This document shows, one piece after another, positions 17,367-25,874 of a DNA stretch of 64,000 bases (its first letter is position 1; each line of letters starts with the position of its first letter). A program made the position numbers and the translations under genes. Source of the stretch: Acidobacteriota bacterium (GTDB lineage: Bacteria > Acidobacteriota > Terriglobia > Acidiferrales > UBA7541). The notes beneath the pieces are model-generated. The model was not told the origin of the DNA. It saw nothing but the letters and a program-made list of their open reading frames with translations, and did not search any database. The DNA lies in assembly GCA_027307115.1 (NCBI GenBank), contig DAHUXN010000028.1, positions 99,356-163,355 of the forward strand. The letters run 5' to 3'.

Positions 17367-19126
17367 ACGCCGCGAACGACGCGGCTGTCGCGCCAGTGCC
17401 GGCGGATTCCGCGGCGCGCGGGGCGAACCGTTTCGTACGGCTGTGGAACATATGGCGGCGCAAGACGTTGACTCTGCGCGAAGGCCAGTTATTTCTTTTG
17501 CTGGCCGTCATTATCGGGATTGTTTCCGGCTTGACCGTCGTTTGCTTCCGCATAGCGATTGAATGGACGCGATTTCACCTGCTGGGCTCCTCGATGGAAC
17601 CCTCGCATTTGCGCGTGCTCCTGGCGCCGACCTTGGCCGGAATTGGCGTGGCGCTATTGGTGATGCTGGTTTTCAAGCGATCGCGCGGCAGCGGCGTCAA
17701 TCAAACGAAGGCGGCGGTTTTTATTTTCGACGGGTATGTGCCTTTTCGCACAGTGATCGGGAAATTCATTACGTGCGCGCTGGCGATTGGGAGCGGGCAA
17801 TCACTGGGTCCCGAGGATCCCTCGCTGCAAATGGGCGCCGGAATTGCCTCGGCGCTGGGACGCAGCCTGAAACTCTCTCGCGAAAAGCAGCGTTTGATCG
17901 CGCCGATCGGAGCAGCGGCGGGCCTTGCGGCAGCGTTTAATGCGCCGATTTCCGCTGTGATTTTTGTAATCGAAGAGATTATCGGCACGTGGAGCGGCGG
18001 AGTGCTGGGCGCAGTAATCCTGGCGGCGATTTCGAGCGTCGTGGTGATGCGCAATTTTCTGGGAAGCGCGCCGATGTTTCGCGTTCCTGCAATGGAGTTT
18101 CGCAGCCCCGTTGAATTGATCGGATACGCGGTGCTGGGAGTAGTCAGCGGTGTTGCTTCCCTGGCATTTCTGAAATTCATCGCCTACTTTCGGCCGCGCC
18201 TGAAGCAATTGCCGCGATGGACGCAGTACATTCAGCCCGCTGCGGCGGGCTTGCTGATTGGCATTATCGGTATATGGCTGCCGCAGGTGATGGGAAGCGG
18301 CTATCCAATCATTGACCAGGCTTTGCACGATCAATTTGTGTGGAAAATGCTTTTGCTTTTGGGACTGTTCAAGATTCTGGCGACCGGAATTTCATTCGTC
18401 AGCGGCACGCCAGGAGGAATGTTCGCGCCCGCTCTTTTCATCGGAGCTATGCTCGGCGGCGCGGTCGGAGGAGTGGAGCATTTGCTGGTTCATCGTCCGG
18501 CACAGTCCGTGGCCGCGTTCGCGCTGGTGGGGATGGGGACGTTTTTCGCGGGGTTCCTGCGCGTGCCGATTACTTCGGTCTTCATGGTGCTGGAGGTGAG
18601 CGGGAATTATTCCATCATCGTGCCCGCGATCATCGCCAATATGATCGCGTATTTCATTTCCCGGCGGTATCAGCACGTCGCGTTATTCGATTTTCTGGCG
18701 CGTCAGGATGGGTTCTTTCTGCCGTCGATTGAAGAGATGCGCGAGCATACCGCGTTGCGTGTGGAAGACGCGATGCGGCCCGGGGCGGGAATCGTCTTGA
18801 GTGATGGCGATTCCGCCGAACTGCTTCGCGAGGCGGAAGCGTCGAAGTCGTCGCAATTTCTGGTCTGGCGGAATGAGGATGGCTGGCGAGCCATTTCCCA
18901 AGAAGAACTTCGCCAGCAGGCAGTGGCTGAATCAACAGGCGCGTCAACAAACGAAGCGCCTGGACGAGGGCCCTTGCCCCAACTTTATCCGGATCAACCA
19001 TTGGATGAAGCGCTCCGACTGATGGGGAATTGGCCCGTGGTGCCTGTAGTTAATCGTGCAAACCTTGAAAAGCTGGAAGGGATCCTGTCCGTAGAGGATA
19101 TTTTAGAAGCCTACCGTAAGTCCTGA
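17363..19126 (+). CDS. ClC-family chloride channel/transporter with C-terminal CBS-like region
   Basis: 587 residues from ATG at 17363, overlapping the previous stop (ATGA). The ClC core has about ten or more membrane segments and the family motifs GSGVN, GPEDPSLQ (corresponding to GxEGP, containing the gating Glu), and GTPGGMFAPALFIGAMLGG. The C-terminal ~130 residues resemble a CBS pair (VEDAMRPGAGIVLSDGDSAELLREA...; LDEALRLMGNWPVVPVVNRANLEKLEGILSVEDI). These proteins move Cl- or exchange Cl-/H+ across the inner membrane. Asp replaces Gly after the gating Glu. Confidence 0.93.
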   Translation: MNAANDAAVAPVPADSAARGANRFVRLWNIWRRKTLTLREGQLFLLLAVIIGIVSGLTVVCFRIAIEWTRFHLLGSSMEPSHLRVLLAPTLAGIGVALLVMLVFKRSRGSGVNQTKAAVFIFDGYVPFRTVIGKFITCALAIGSGQSLGPEDPSLQMGAGIASALGRSLKLSREKQRLIAPIGAAAGLAAAFNAPISAVIFVIEEIIGTWSGGVLGAVILAAISSVVVMRNFLGSAPMFRVPAMEFRSPVELIGYAVLGVVSGVASLAFLKFIAYFRPRLKQLPRWTQYIQPAAAGLLIGIIGIWLPQVMGSGYPIIDQALHDQFVWKMLLLLGLFKILATGISFVSGTPGGMFAPALFIGAMLGGAVGGVEHLLVHRPAQSVAAFALVGMGTFFAGFLRVPITSVFMVLEVSGNYSIIVPAIIANMIAYFISRRYQHVALFDFLARQDGFFLPSIEEMREHTALRVEDAMRPGAGIVLSDGDSAELLREAEASKSSQFLVWRNEDGWRAISQEELRQQAVAESTGASTNEAPGRGPLPQLYPDQPLDEALRLMGNWPVVPVVNRANLEKLEGILSVEDILEAYRKS

Positions 19127-19256
19127 TTTTGCCTCGGGTTCGCGGCCCAGTACTTTCGTACCAGAAGAATCTCCCGCAAAATGGTGCTTGTTATCTATTG
19201 AGTGTGGGCCTGCCCACCTCTATGCTTGTCGATATTGTTTAAGCGGAAGGTGGCTC

Positions 19257-19592
19257 TTGGCTCAAAAAGAACGCAGGTCGACACGTCGTTTTATGATGCG
19301 ATTGCCGTTGAAAGTTCGTTGGACTACCGAGGCCTCCGTAGGTGAGGCGTCGACCGAAACCAAGGAAGTCAGCTCCCGTGGGATTTATTTTTTCCTGCCA
19401 AAGGATTTGAAGAATGGCGCCCCGCTGGAAATCGTCATGACTCTGCCGCATGAGGTGACGCTTGCCGGTCCCGTGAAGGTGCGCTGCTTGGGCCACGTGG
19501 TGCGCACCGATTCGACGCGTCCGCAGGATATTGGAGTGGCGGCGGCAATCGAGCGTTACGAATTTCTTCGCGACGGCGAAGGCCCACTGTAA
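19257..19592 (+). CDS. PilZ domain protein
   Basis: About 111 residues. The RRSTRRFMMRLPLKVRW start followed by SSRGIYFFLPKDLKNGAPLEIVMTLP and CLGHVVRTDS is the pattern of a single PilZ domain (RxxxR ... (D/N)xSxxG), which in many proteins binds cyclic-di-GMP. Here the second motif reads VSSRGIYF, so the Asp/Asn is replaced by Val-Ser. A TTG start at 19257 follows GGAAGGTGG at good spacing; the TTG at 19188 has no such site and ATG at 19293 would cut the RxxxR motif. A strong terminator follows. Confidence 0.78.
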   Translation: MAQKERRSTRRFMMRLPLKVRWTTEASVGEASTETKEVSSRGIYFFLPKDLKNGAPLEIVMTLPHEVTLAGPVKVRCLGHVVRTDSTRPQDIGVAAAIERYEFLRDGEGPL

Positions 19593-19632
19593 AAAGTTCT
19601 TGCCCAATCTTTTCGGAGATGGGTGGGAAAAC

Positions 19633-19678
19633 GCCGGCGGGTGAGGGTCCCTCAGCCACATCCGCCGGCTATTTTTTT
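19633..19678 (+). terminator. Rho-independent terminator after the PilZ gene
   Basis: An 8-bp perfect stem (GCCGGCGG / CCGCCGGC) encloses a loop that holds a smaller hairpin (GAGGG/CCCTC). It is followed two bases later by seven T residues. It lies ~40 bases past the PilZ stop and isolates that gene from recQ. Confidence 0.8.
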
Positions 19679-19821
19679 GACCATTCAGGCTCCAAACTTC
19701 CTCGTATCTTGCATGGCAACTGTGCGATTACGTTCGCGTGGTTCACATTATCGGGCATTTACGTTATCGCGCAGTAACATCCTTCATGGACGAGCTCCGA
19801 TGGCAAAGTTATACTGCCTGC

Positions 19822-21405
19822 ATGATTTCTGAATCCGCTCTTCTGGGGGCATTGCGGCGGTATTGGGGATTCAACTCCTTCCGACCGTTGCAGAAGAGCA
19901 TTGTGCAAAGTCTGGCGGGAGGCCGTGACACATGCGTGGTGATGCCCACGGGCGGGGGCAAATCGCTGTGTTATCAACTTCCGGCGGCGCTGCTCGAAAG
20001 ACAAACGGCGATCGTGATTTCGCCGTTGATTGCGTTGATGCAGGATCAGGTGGCGCAGCTCGGACAAATGGGAATTTCCGCAGCACTGCTGAACAGTTCC
20101 TTGCAGGCAAATGAGCAATCGCGGATTATGCGCGGCGCCAGCGAGGGCGCGTATCGTTTGCTGTATCTTTCACCCGAGCGGCTGGCGAGGGCGGACACGG
20201 TTGCATGGCTCAAGAGCATCCCGATCTCGTTTTTCGCCATTGACGAGGCGCATTGCATTTCAGAATGGGGACACGAATTTCGTCCGGAATACCGCCAGTT
20301 GAGCTCGCTGCGCGCCCATTTCCCGGACCGTCCCATTGCCGCATTCACGGCGAGCGCGACGCAACGCGTTCGCCATGACATTGTCGAGCAGCTCCGTCTG
20401 CGCAATGCGCACAAGTGCATCGCCAGCTTTCATCGGCCGAACCTGCGATATGTGGTGAAGCAGTGCGATGCACGCACGCAAAGCAGCCTGCTCCAGAAAG
20501 CGCTGAGGAGCTACGCGGATCGCAACGTGATCGTGTATGTGCCGACGATTGCGCGAGTGGAAGAGACGGTAAGTTTTCTGGAAGAGCAGGGAATTTCAGC
20601 GATTGGTTATCACGGGAAGATGGGCGCGGACGCGCGAAGGCGAAACCAAGAGCGGTGGATGTCTGACGAGGTGCGCGTCCTGGTGGGTACGCTGGCCTTC
20701 GGTTTGGGCATCAACAAGGCGGCCGTGCGCGCGGTGATTCATCTGGCGCTGCCAAAATCGATCGAGCAATTCTATCAAGAGGCGGGCCGCGGGGGACGCG
20801 ACGGGCTGCCCGCGGATTGCGTGCTGCTTTGGCAAAAACGCGACGCGGCCCTGCTGAGTTACTTCATCGGGCAAATCGCAGATGCGGCGGAGAAAAAACG
20901 CGCGTGGCAGCGCTACGACGAAATTCGCGGTTTCGTCGATTCGAAAATGTGCCGCCATCTGCAAATATGCACGCATTTTGGCGAGAATCCAAAGTGGAAG
21001 TCGTGCGGAGCCTGCGACGTGTGCGGCTCTGAACCGGATTGGCTGTCACTTCGGCCGAAGGCTGAGCCCGCCGCCGCGCGTAGGGCGGCCGTTCCTAGTG
21101 TGGGGCAAAGTGCACGGGGAACACCTCAGTCGGCTGGCAAGGCAGGTGGAACTTCCGCCGATGGGGCAGAGTTGCGCGAAATTCTGCGTGAATGGCGCAG
21201 GGTTGCGGCGAAGCAACAAGGCGTGCCGGCTTTTGTGGTGATGCATGACACTTCGCTCGACGAGCTTTGCCGAGCGCGGCCAGCTTCGCTTTCGGCGCTT
21301 TTGCGTGTTCACGGATTCGGGGAGCGTAAGGTGGAACTGTACGGTGAGCAGATCATCGCCGAACTGGCGCGGTTCAGAGAGATGGCAAATACGCGCCGGC
21401 GCTGA
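19822..21405 (+). CDS. recQ: RecQ-family ATP-dependent DNA helicase
   Basis: 527 residues from ATG at 19822, which places the RecQ domain at the N-terminus; the open frame upstream adds 28 unrelated residues. Helicase motifs are FNSFRPLQ (motif 0), MPTGGGKSLCYQLPA (I), IDEAHCISEWGHEFRPEY (II, DEAH), FTASAT (III), GTLAFGLGINKAAVRAVIH (V) and QEAGRGGRDG (VI). The Zn-binding module MCRHLQIC...CGACDVC follows. A short low-complexity Ala/Gly linker then leads straight to an HRDC domain (residues ~450-525). No RQC winged helix is recognisable between them. It would act in recombination and repair. Confidence 0.93.
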   Translation: MISESALLGALRRYWGFNSFRPLQKSIVQSLAGGRDTCVVMPTGGGKSLCYQLPAALLERQTAIVISPLIALMQDQVAQLGQMGISAALLNSSLQANEQSRIMRGASEGAYRLLYLSPERLARADTVAWLKSIPISFFAIDEAHCISEWGHEFRPEYRQLSSLRAHFPDRPIAAFTASATQRVRHDIVEQLRLRNAHKCIASFHRPNLRYVVKQCDARTQSSLLQKALRSYADRNVIVYVPTIARVEETVSFLEEQGISAIGYHGKMGADARRRNQERWMSDEVRVLVGTLAFGLGINKAAVRAVIHLALPKSIEQFYQEAGRGGRDGLPADCVLLWQKRDAALLSYFIGQIADAAEKKRAWQRYDEIRGFVDSKMCRHLQICTHFGENPKWKSCGACDVCGSEPDWLSLRPKAEPAAARRAAVPSVGQSARGTPQSAGKAGGTSADGAELREILREWRRVAAKQQGVPAFVVMHDTSLDELCRARPASLSALLRVHGFGERKVELYGEQIIAELARFREMANTRRR

Positions 21406-21541
21406 TCTGAGAAAACCTCTGGTCCGTCTCGATACACGGCGTCGCGACGGGACCTGAGCTACAGAAACCGAAGCCCACCCGGCTCGTCACCGAAAAAAAT
21501 GAAATGATGCACGTCCTTCGTGATCACGAATGACCGAACTG

Positions 21542-21618
21542 TGGTCGGGGCGTGGAGATTCGAACTCCAGACCTCCTGCGCCCAAGGCAGGCGCGCTACC
21601 AGGCTGCGCTACGCCCCG
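21542..21618 (-). tRNA. tRNA-Pro (TGG), element 1 target
   Basis: A complete minus-strand cloverleaf. It has acceptor CGGGGCG/CGCCCCG, anticodon stem CCTGC/GCAGG with loop CTTGGGC (anticodon TGG), T arm GGAG..CTCC, discriminator A and encoded CCA (21542-21544). Its 5' half (anticodon loop to 5' end) is duplicated at 29564-29607, marking it as the insertion site of element 1. Confidence 0.96.
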
Positions 21619-21621
21619 ACA
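21578..21621. repeat. attL-like direct repeat, element 1 (tRNA-Pro 5' half)
   Basis: A 44-bp sequence starting GCGCCCAAGG and ending CCCCGACA, identical to 29564-29607 in the same orientation. It covers the anticodon loop, 5' anticodon strand, D arm and 5' acceptor strand of tRNA-Pro. This is the left boundary of element 1. Confidence 0.9.
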
Positions 21622-21636
21622 TGAAGTGCGTATTGA

Positions 21637-21897
21637 TTATACAGCACTTGCCAACGCGAATGCTGCTCCAACAGGCCAATTTGGCCTTCGACTGTGCCAA
21701 AACTGTGCCAGAATGACGACATCAAGTACGTTGTTGTCTCTGGCCTGAAGCCTGTCTCTGAGTTTTTTCTGAGCTTCATTCCAGGCTTCGGTCTGCGTGG
21801 GCTCTCGCCTGCGAGCGCCGTTGCGGTCGCGAACCCACCAGACACGGCTTTCCTTCCTGCGAAAAACAACTCCATCGTGTACCCGTGATCTAGACAT
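21637..21897 (-). pseudogene. Truncated tyrosine integrase (N-terminal fragment), element 1
   Basis: An 86-codon frame whose first ~55 residues (GVVFRRKESRVWWVRDRNGARRRE...AQKKLRDRLQARDNN) look like the N-terminal arm-binding domain of tyrosine integrases of tRNA-targeting islands. The remainder (VLDVVILAQFWHS...) is unrelated, and no catalytic R/HxxR/Y residues follow before the tRNA. The start overlaps the excisionase-like gene by 8 bp, the usual xis-int layout. The element has therefore lost its own recombinase, probably by internal deletion next to the tRNA. Confidence 0.65.
21692..21715. repeat. Candidate integrase arm-type site, left end of element 1
   Basis: Two copies of CTGTGCCA at an 11-bp period followed by GAATG. 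The same 24-bp arrangement, with two mismatches and the same orientation, lies inside the right end at 29428-29451. Confidence 0.5.
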
Positions 21898-22126
21898 TCT
21901 CCATCTCCTGTTTGAACGACGCGCGGAACGAGGCCAACCCCGATTTCAAAAACCGCCTATTGCGGCCCATTACGCGGAGATGAGGAATCTGCTTTCGCTC
22001 CACCGAAAGATACACGGTCTGCTGGCTCACGCCAAGAAACTTGGCTGCTTCTTGGACCGTCATCGGAAATTCATCTTCCGGTGTCGCGGTTCTCGGATCA
22101 GGTACATCTATTATTGTGGTATCCAT
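21890..22126 (-). CDS. Excisionase-like helix-turn-helix protein
   Basis: A 78-residue protein with a MerR/excisionase-type DNA-binding core: MTVQEAAKFLGVSQQTVYLSVERKQIPHLRVMGRNRRF. This is the helix-turn-helix plus wing found in recombination directionality factors and small regulators. It sits directly upstream of the truncated integrase on the same strand and overlaps its start by 8 bp, which favours a former excisionase role. The start is ATG at 22126. Confidence 0.85.
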   Translation of the reverse strand: MDTTIIDVPDPRTATPEDEFPMTVQEAAKFLGVSQQTVYLSVERKQIPHLRVMGRNRRFLKSGLASFRASFKQEMENV

Positions 22127-22195
22127 GGCATTCCCCTTGAACTATGACCGATTTCTGTTGCTTCGGAACTGGACTCGACCGCTTGCTTCATTCTG

Positions 22196-22221
22196 GCGCC
22201 ATTCTGCGTGTAGAATGGCGC
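22196..22221. promoter_or_regulatory. Perfect inverted repeat upstream of the excisionase-like gene
   Basis: GCGCCATTCT - GCGTGT - AGAATGGCGC: a perfect 10-bp dyad with a 6-base centre, 70 bp upstream of the 22126 start. It may be an operator for the HTH protein or a transcript hairpin; there is no clear T-run. Confidence 0.35.
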
Positions 22222-22357
22222 GTTTTGTTAGCGAAGCGCCCAACGAGCATCTACATTAAGCACATGCATCATTTTTCACTTTCACAACTCAATGAGTTCT
22301 TGCAGCAGCGGCGACAACTGCTGAAAATCCGTGTTGACCTTGAAGAGTCGCTCTGAC

Positions 22358-22687
22358 ATGATTTATTCCGTGCGTTCGAGAACATCGCGCGTTATTGTCG
22401 CCCTCGTTTTGCTAACCTGCTTCGTTTGTCCTGTGTTGGAGATGTTTGACCGCTGGGATCACACTCTCAAAACCGGGCAAGATACCGAATACACTTTTGT
22501 AGTTATTGCGTTGTGTGTTGGTGCGGTATATGCGTTTGCTCGACTGATCGTGACGCTTTGTGGGAGCTTGTCGACGGCGACATACATCTTGACCCCTTGG
22601 CGCATCAACGCTTCATTATTCTCGGTGATTGATTCGACCGCGTTCGGTCCGCTTTCAGAAAGTCCGCCGCTAAACCTCCGTATCTAG
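22358..22687 (+). CDS. Small membrane protein of unknown function
   Basis: 109 residues from ATG at 22358 with two predicted membrane helices (VIVALVLLTCFVCPVLEMF and YTFVVIALCVGAVYAFARLIVTL). No family was recognised. It lies in element 1 upstream of the efflux operon and in the same direction, so it could be an accessory of that system, but a decayed gene lies between. A 30-codon frame (22264-22356) ends just before it. Codon usage was not measured. Confidence 0.5.
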   Translation: MIYSVRSRTSRVIVALVLLTCFVCPVLEMFDRWDHTLKTGQDTEYTFVVIALCVGAVYAFARLIVTLCGSLSTATYILTPWRINASLFSVIDSTAFGPLSESPPLNLRI

Positions 22688-22887
22688 AAGTGTGTCCAAA
22701 ATGGCCCGCCATGCGCGGCGCAGGAAATAGAGCTGTCCTCTGTCTGCGTACGGATGCACGGCGGCGCGGACTTACTTCGCGTAGAAACTATCTCGCTTAG
22801 CGCTTTCTCTTAACATTTGCCGTTACCCAGAGCCGGCGGACGCGCTCGTGTTCAATCAAAATGAATGAATCCTAAGGAGCGTCTAGA

Positions 22888-23366
22888 ATGAGCAAGAAAA
22901 CAGTGGTGAATATACTGGGAATTTTTTTCTGATGCTCACACTGACTGTGTCAGCCATAGGGCAAGTAAAGCCAAATTTCAGCGGGACATGGAAGTAGAAC
23001 AACGAAAAGAGCAAGTTGACTCCTGACGCCCCGGTCTGGGTCCACAAGATCAGGCAAAAGGGCGCTGACCTGAGGGTGGAGACCACGATTACTGGCAGTC
23101 GTGGAGTGTCCAGCCACGAGAACACCTACACGATGGACGGCAAGAAACAAGTGACAAAGGATAGCGACGGCGATGCATTAACCAGATCGGTCCAGTGGGA
23201 GGGCAATACGCTTGTCTTCCTGACAGTGGAGAAAGAGCGCGGCCATACCCTCACCACGCGCGAGGTCTAGACATTGTCAGATCACGGCAAAACCTTGGTC
23301 AAGACTCGGCATCCGACTGGCCCGCCCGGTGTGACCGACCAGAAGTACGTTTACGATAAACAGTGA
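22888..23366 (+). pseudogene. Decayed secreted protein gene (NFSGTW family)
   Basis: ATG at 22888 follows an AGGAG-like site and begins a signal peptide. Frame is lost near 22929 and resumes in another frame as MLTLTVSAIGQVKPNFSGTW, typical of small secreted acidobacterial proteins of the form NFSGTWKLN...KSK. TAG stops interrupt the sequence after GTWK and after TTREV, where the family would be expected to have Leu and Trp. The sequence then continues as TLSDHGKTLVKTRHPTG to a final stop at 23366. One frameshift and two internal stops make it a pseudogene. Function unknown. Confidence 0.7.
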
Positions 23367-23400
23367 AATTTATGGCTAAACCTAACCGGAGAGGGGTGCA

Positions 23401-24819
23401 ATGAACCCGACGAAAAAATTGATTGTGATTTGTCTGGCGTTCGCGGGGGTGAACGGTTGCGCCATGCAGAGGTACGGTCGTGTTCCTATCTCTCCATCGG
23501 AAACCATGGCTCGTCTGGAAAGCCGGAATTTGCAAGACGCTGGTCTGCGCGTGTTCCTGGAGAAAAATCTGGGACATCCACTGAGTTCCTGGCCGCTGAA
23601 AAGCTGGGACCTGCGGTCGCTGACGCTTGCCGCTTTCTATTTCAACCCTGAAATGGACATCGCCCGTGCGCAGGCGAGCGGGGCGAAAGCTGTTGTTATC
23701 ACGGCAGGAGCGCGTCCTAATCCCACGTTGAGTCTAAAACCGGGAGTACCGAGCCCGTATCTGTTCGACCTGAGCCTGTCGATGCCGATTCAAACGGCGG
23801 GAAAGCGCGGCTATCAAATACTCGAAGCGAAACACCTGAGTGAAGCCGCGCGATTCGGCTTGGCGAATACAGCGTGGCAAGTGCGAAGCGCGGTGCGCAC
23901 GGCCCTGGTCGACTATCTCGTTGCGGTTCGCAACGAAGGCCAGATGCGATCTCAGGAGAGCGTCCTGTCTGACCGCGTGCAGCTCTTGCAAGAAAGACTG
24001 GCTGTCGGCGAAATCTCCCGCCCGGAATTGGATTTAGCGCGAATCGATCTTGCCAATGCGCGATTAGCAGCTCTGAATGCGAGAACGCAAATATCGCAAG
24101 ATCGAAGTTTGCTGGCCGGCGCGATCGGAATACCGGTTTCCGCGCTCGATGGGGTGAAGTTTTCGTGGCCAAGTTTTGATAGTCCGCCGGACCCCGATTC
24201 TTTGTCCCCGCAAACAATCCAGCGGGAAGCAGTTCTGAACCGGCTGGACGTACGGCAGGGTTTGGCCGTGTACGCAGCAGCTGAAGCAAGTTTGCAGCTC
24301 GAAATCGCGCGGCAATATCCCGACATTCAAATTGGGCCGGGCTATACGTATGAGGAAGGAAATAGCTTCTTCACGCTCGGCCTCTCCACGACGGTTCCCA
24401 TCTTCAATCGAAATCAGGGACCGATTGCCGAGGCTGAAGCGCGGCGCAAAGAAGCGGCGGCGCAATTTCTTGCGACGCAAGCTCGCGTGATCGCGGAGAG
24501 CGAAACGGCATCTGCGCGTTACCGGGGAGCATGGAGGGAACTAACCGAAGCCGAACGCGTGCTCAAACTTCACGGCGGCAAAGTTCAGCTGGCGCAGCAA
24601 ACGTTTAAGGCTGGCGAGTCCGGCCCGCTTCCCGTGAACAGCGAGTTGCTCGGGAGCGCGGTCGCGGCCAACGCGAAACTCGCCGCGCTTTCGCGCGCCC
24701 AAGCTGCGTTGGGAAGCCTCGAAGATGCTGTGGAACTGCCGCTGGAACGCGGCGATATTTTGCCATTAAGCCCCGAATCCCCTGCACTGAAGAATCACGC
24801 GAAGGAGAAAAAGCGATGA
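23401..24819 (+). CDS. TolC/CusC-like outer-membrane efflux lipoprotein
   Basis: A 472-residue outer-membrane factor with a lipoprotein signal (MNPTKKLIVICLAFAGVNGC). Two paired long amphipathic helical repeats characterise TolC-family proteins (ARAQASGAKAVVITAGARPNPTLSLKPG; ...QLLQERLAVGEISRPELDLARIDLANARLAAL; ...EAEARRKEAAAQFLATQARVIAESE). It forms the outer-membrane duct of the tripartite pump encoded with the next two genes. A GGAGAGGGG site precedes the ATG, and the stop overlaps the adaptor gene by 4 bp. Confidence 0.9.
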   Translation: MNPTKKLIVICLAFAGVNGCAMQRYGRVPISPSETMARLESRNLQDAGLRVFLEKNLGHPLSSWPLKSWDLRSLTLAAFYFNPEMDIARAQASGAKAVVITAGARPNPTLSLKPGVPSPYLFDLSLSMPIQTAGKRGYQILEAKHLSEAARFGLANTAWQVRSAVRTALVDYLVAVRNEGQMRSQESVLSDRVQLLQERLAVGEISRPELDLARIDLANARLAALNARTQISQDRSLLAGAIGIPVSALDGVKFSWPSFDSPPDPDSLSPQTIQREAVLNRLDVRQGLAVYAAAEASLQLEIARQYPDIQIGPGYTYEEGNSFFTLGLSTTVPIFNRNQGPIAEAEARRKEAAAQFLATQARVIAESETASARYRGAWRELTEAERVLKLHGGKVQLAQQTFKAGESGPLPVNSELLGSAVAANAKLAALSRAQAALGSLEDAVELPLERGDILPLSPESPALKNHAKEKKR

Positions 24820-25865
24820 AAAGAAACTGGAAGCGGCTGTTGACAGCAGGCATTGCTCTGATCGTGGCGGTGATTCTCACGCGCCTTATCGTTCCATGCA
24901 GGAAAGCCGCAGCCGATCAAGATGACGACGACGCGGAACAAGCGATCAAGCCGCCGTCGAGGGTTTCCATCCAGAATGGAAAAACGATCCTGACGCTTGA
25001 CGCACGCACGCAATTCCAGACGGGCGTGAGTGTCGCGCCGCTCAAAGAAATCACTTCTGGCGGGGAACTGACCGCGCCGGCAATCGTATTGTCTGCACAG
25101 GGATTGGTGAGCGCCCGCGCCAGTTACACAGCCGAGCAGATCAATTTGGAAAAGACACAGGTGAGCGTGCATGTCGATCAAGAAGAATATGACCGGCTGA
25201 AAATATTGTACGAAGGGCGGCAGAATGCTTCGCAGAAGTCTTTAGAGACCGCACGGGGTGCTCTGCTCTCCGACCAAGCGGATGTGGAAGGCGCGCGGCA
25301 ATCTCTAGCGCTGCAAGTAGCCGCAGTGCGCCAGACTTGGGGGAGCGTGATCGCAAGGTGGATCACTGAGGACCCCGCGCCGTTGGATCGCGTTTTCAAT
25401 CAGAGCGAGTTTCTGGTGCAGGTCACATTGCCTGCCAGCGCGGAGTCAAGCCCTCCAGCAAGAATCAGGCTCGAAATTGCCGGGTCGACTCAAATTGAGG
25501 CGAGATTGATATCGCCATTTCCGCAAGTGGATCCGCGCGTTCAGGGTGTGGGCCTGCTTTATATTGCGCGCAACCGGCTGGGTCTCGCGCCGGGGCTGAA
25601 TCTTGTGGCCCATGTACCGACCGGGCGGCAGATGTGCGGAGTGATGATTCCAGAATCAGCAATCGTATGGTGGCAGGGAAACGCATGGGTGTATCAACAG
25701 GCAACACCTGGCCGATTTGTCCGCCGCATGGTTCCGACAAACGCGCCGCTGGAGAACGGGATTTTTGTGTCCAGCGGATTTTCGCCCGGAGACCAAATTG
25801 CAATTCGCGGCGCGCAGGAGCTTCTTTCCGAGGAGTTCCGTTCACAAATCCAGCCGGAAGACTAA
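24816..25865 (+). CDS. Periplasmic adaptor (HlyD/CusB-like membrane fusion protein)
   Basis: 349 residues. It has an N-terminal anchor (LLTAGIALIVAVILTRLIV), an Asp-rich stretch DQDDDDAEQ, a barrel-sandwich/hairpin region (LVSARASYTAEQINLEKTQVSVHVDQEEYDRLKILYEG...) and C-terminal beta-barrel/membrane-proximal parts (GLAPGLNLVAHVPTG; VMIPESAIVWWQGNAWVY). It bridges the RND pump and the outer-membrane factor. The alpha-hairpin seems short for the family. ATGA overlap with the upstream gene. Confidence 0.88.
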   Translation: MKRNWKRLLTAGIALIVAVILTRLIVPCRKAAADQDDDDAEQAIKPPSRVSIQNGKTILTLDARTQFQTGVSVAPLKEITSGGELTAPAIVLSAQGLVSARASYTAEQINLEKTQVSVHVDQEEYDRLKILYEGRQNASQKSLETARGALLSDQADVEGARQSLALQVAAVRQTWGSVIARWITEDPAPLDRVFNQSEFLVQVTLPASAESSPPARIRLEIAGSTQIEARLISPFPQVDPRVQGVGLLYIARNRLGLAPGLNLVAHVPTGRQMCGVMIPESAIVWWQGNAWVYQQATPGRFVRRMVPTNAPLENGIFVSSGFSPGDQIAIRGAQELLSEEFRSQIQPED

Positions 25866-25874
25866 CGGGCGCTT

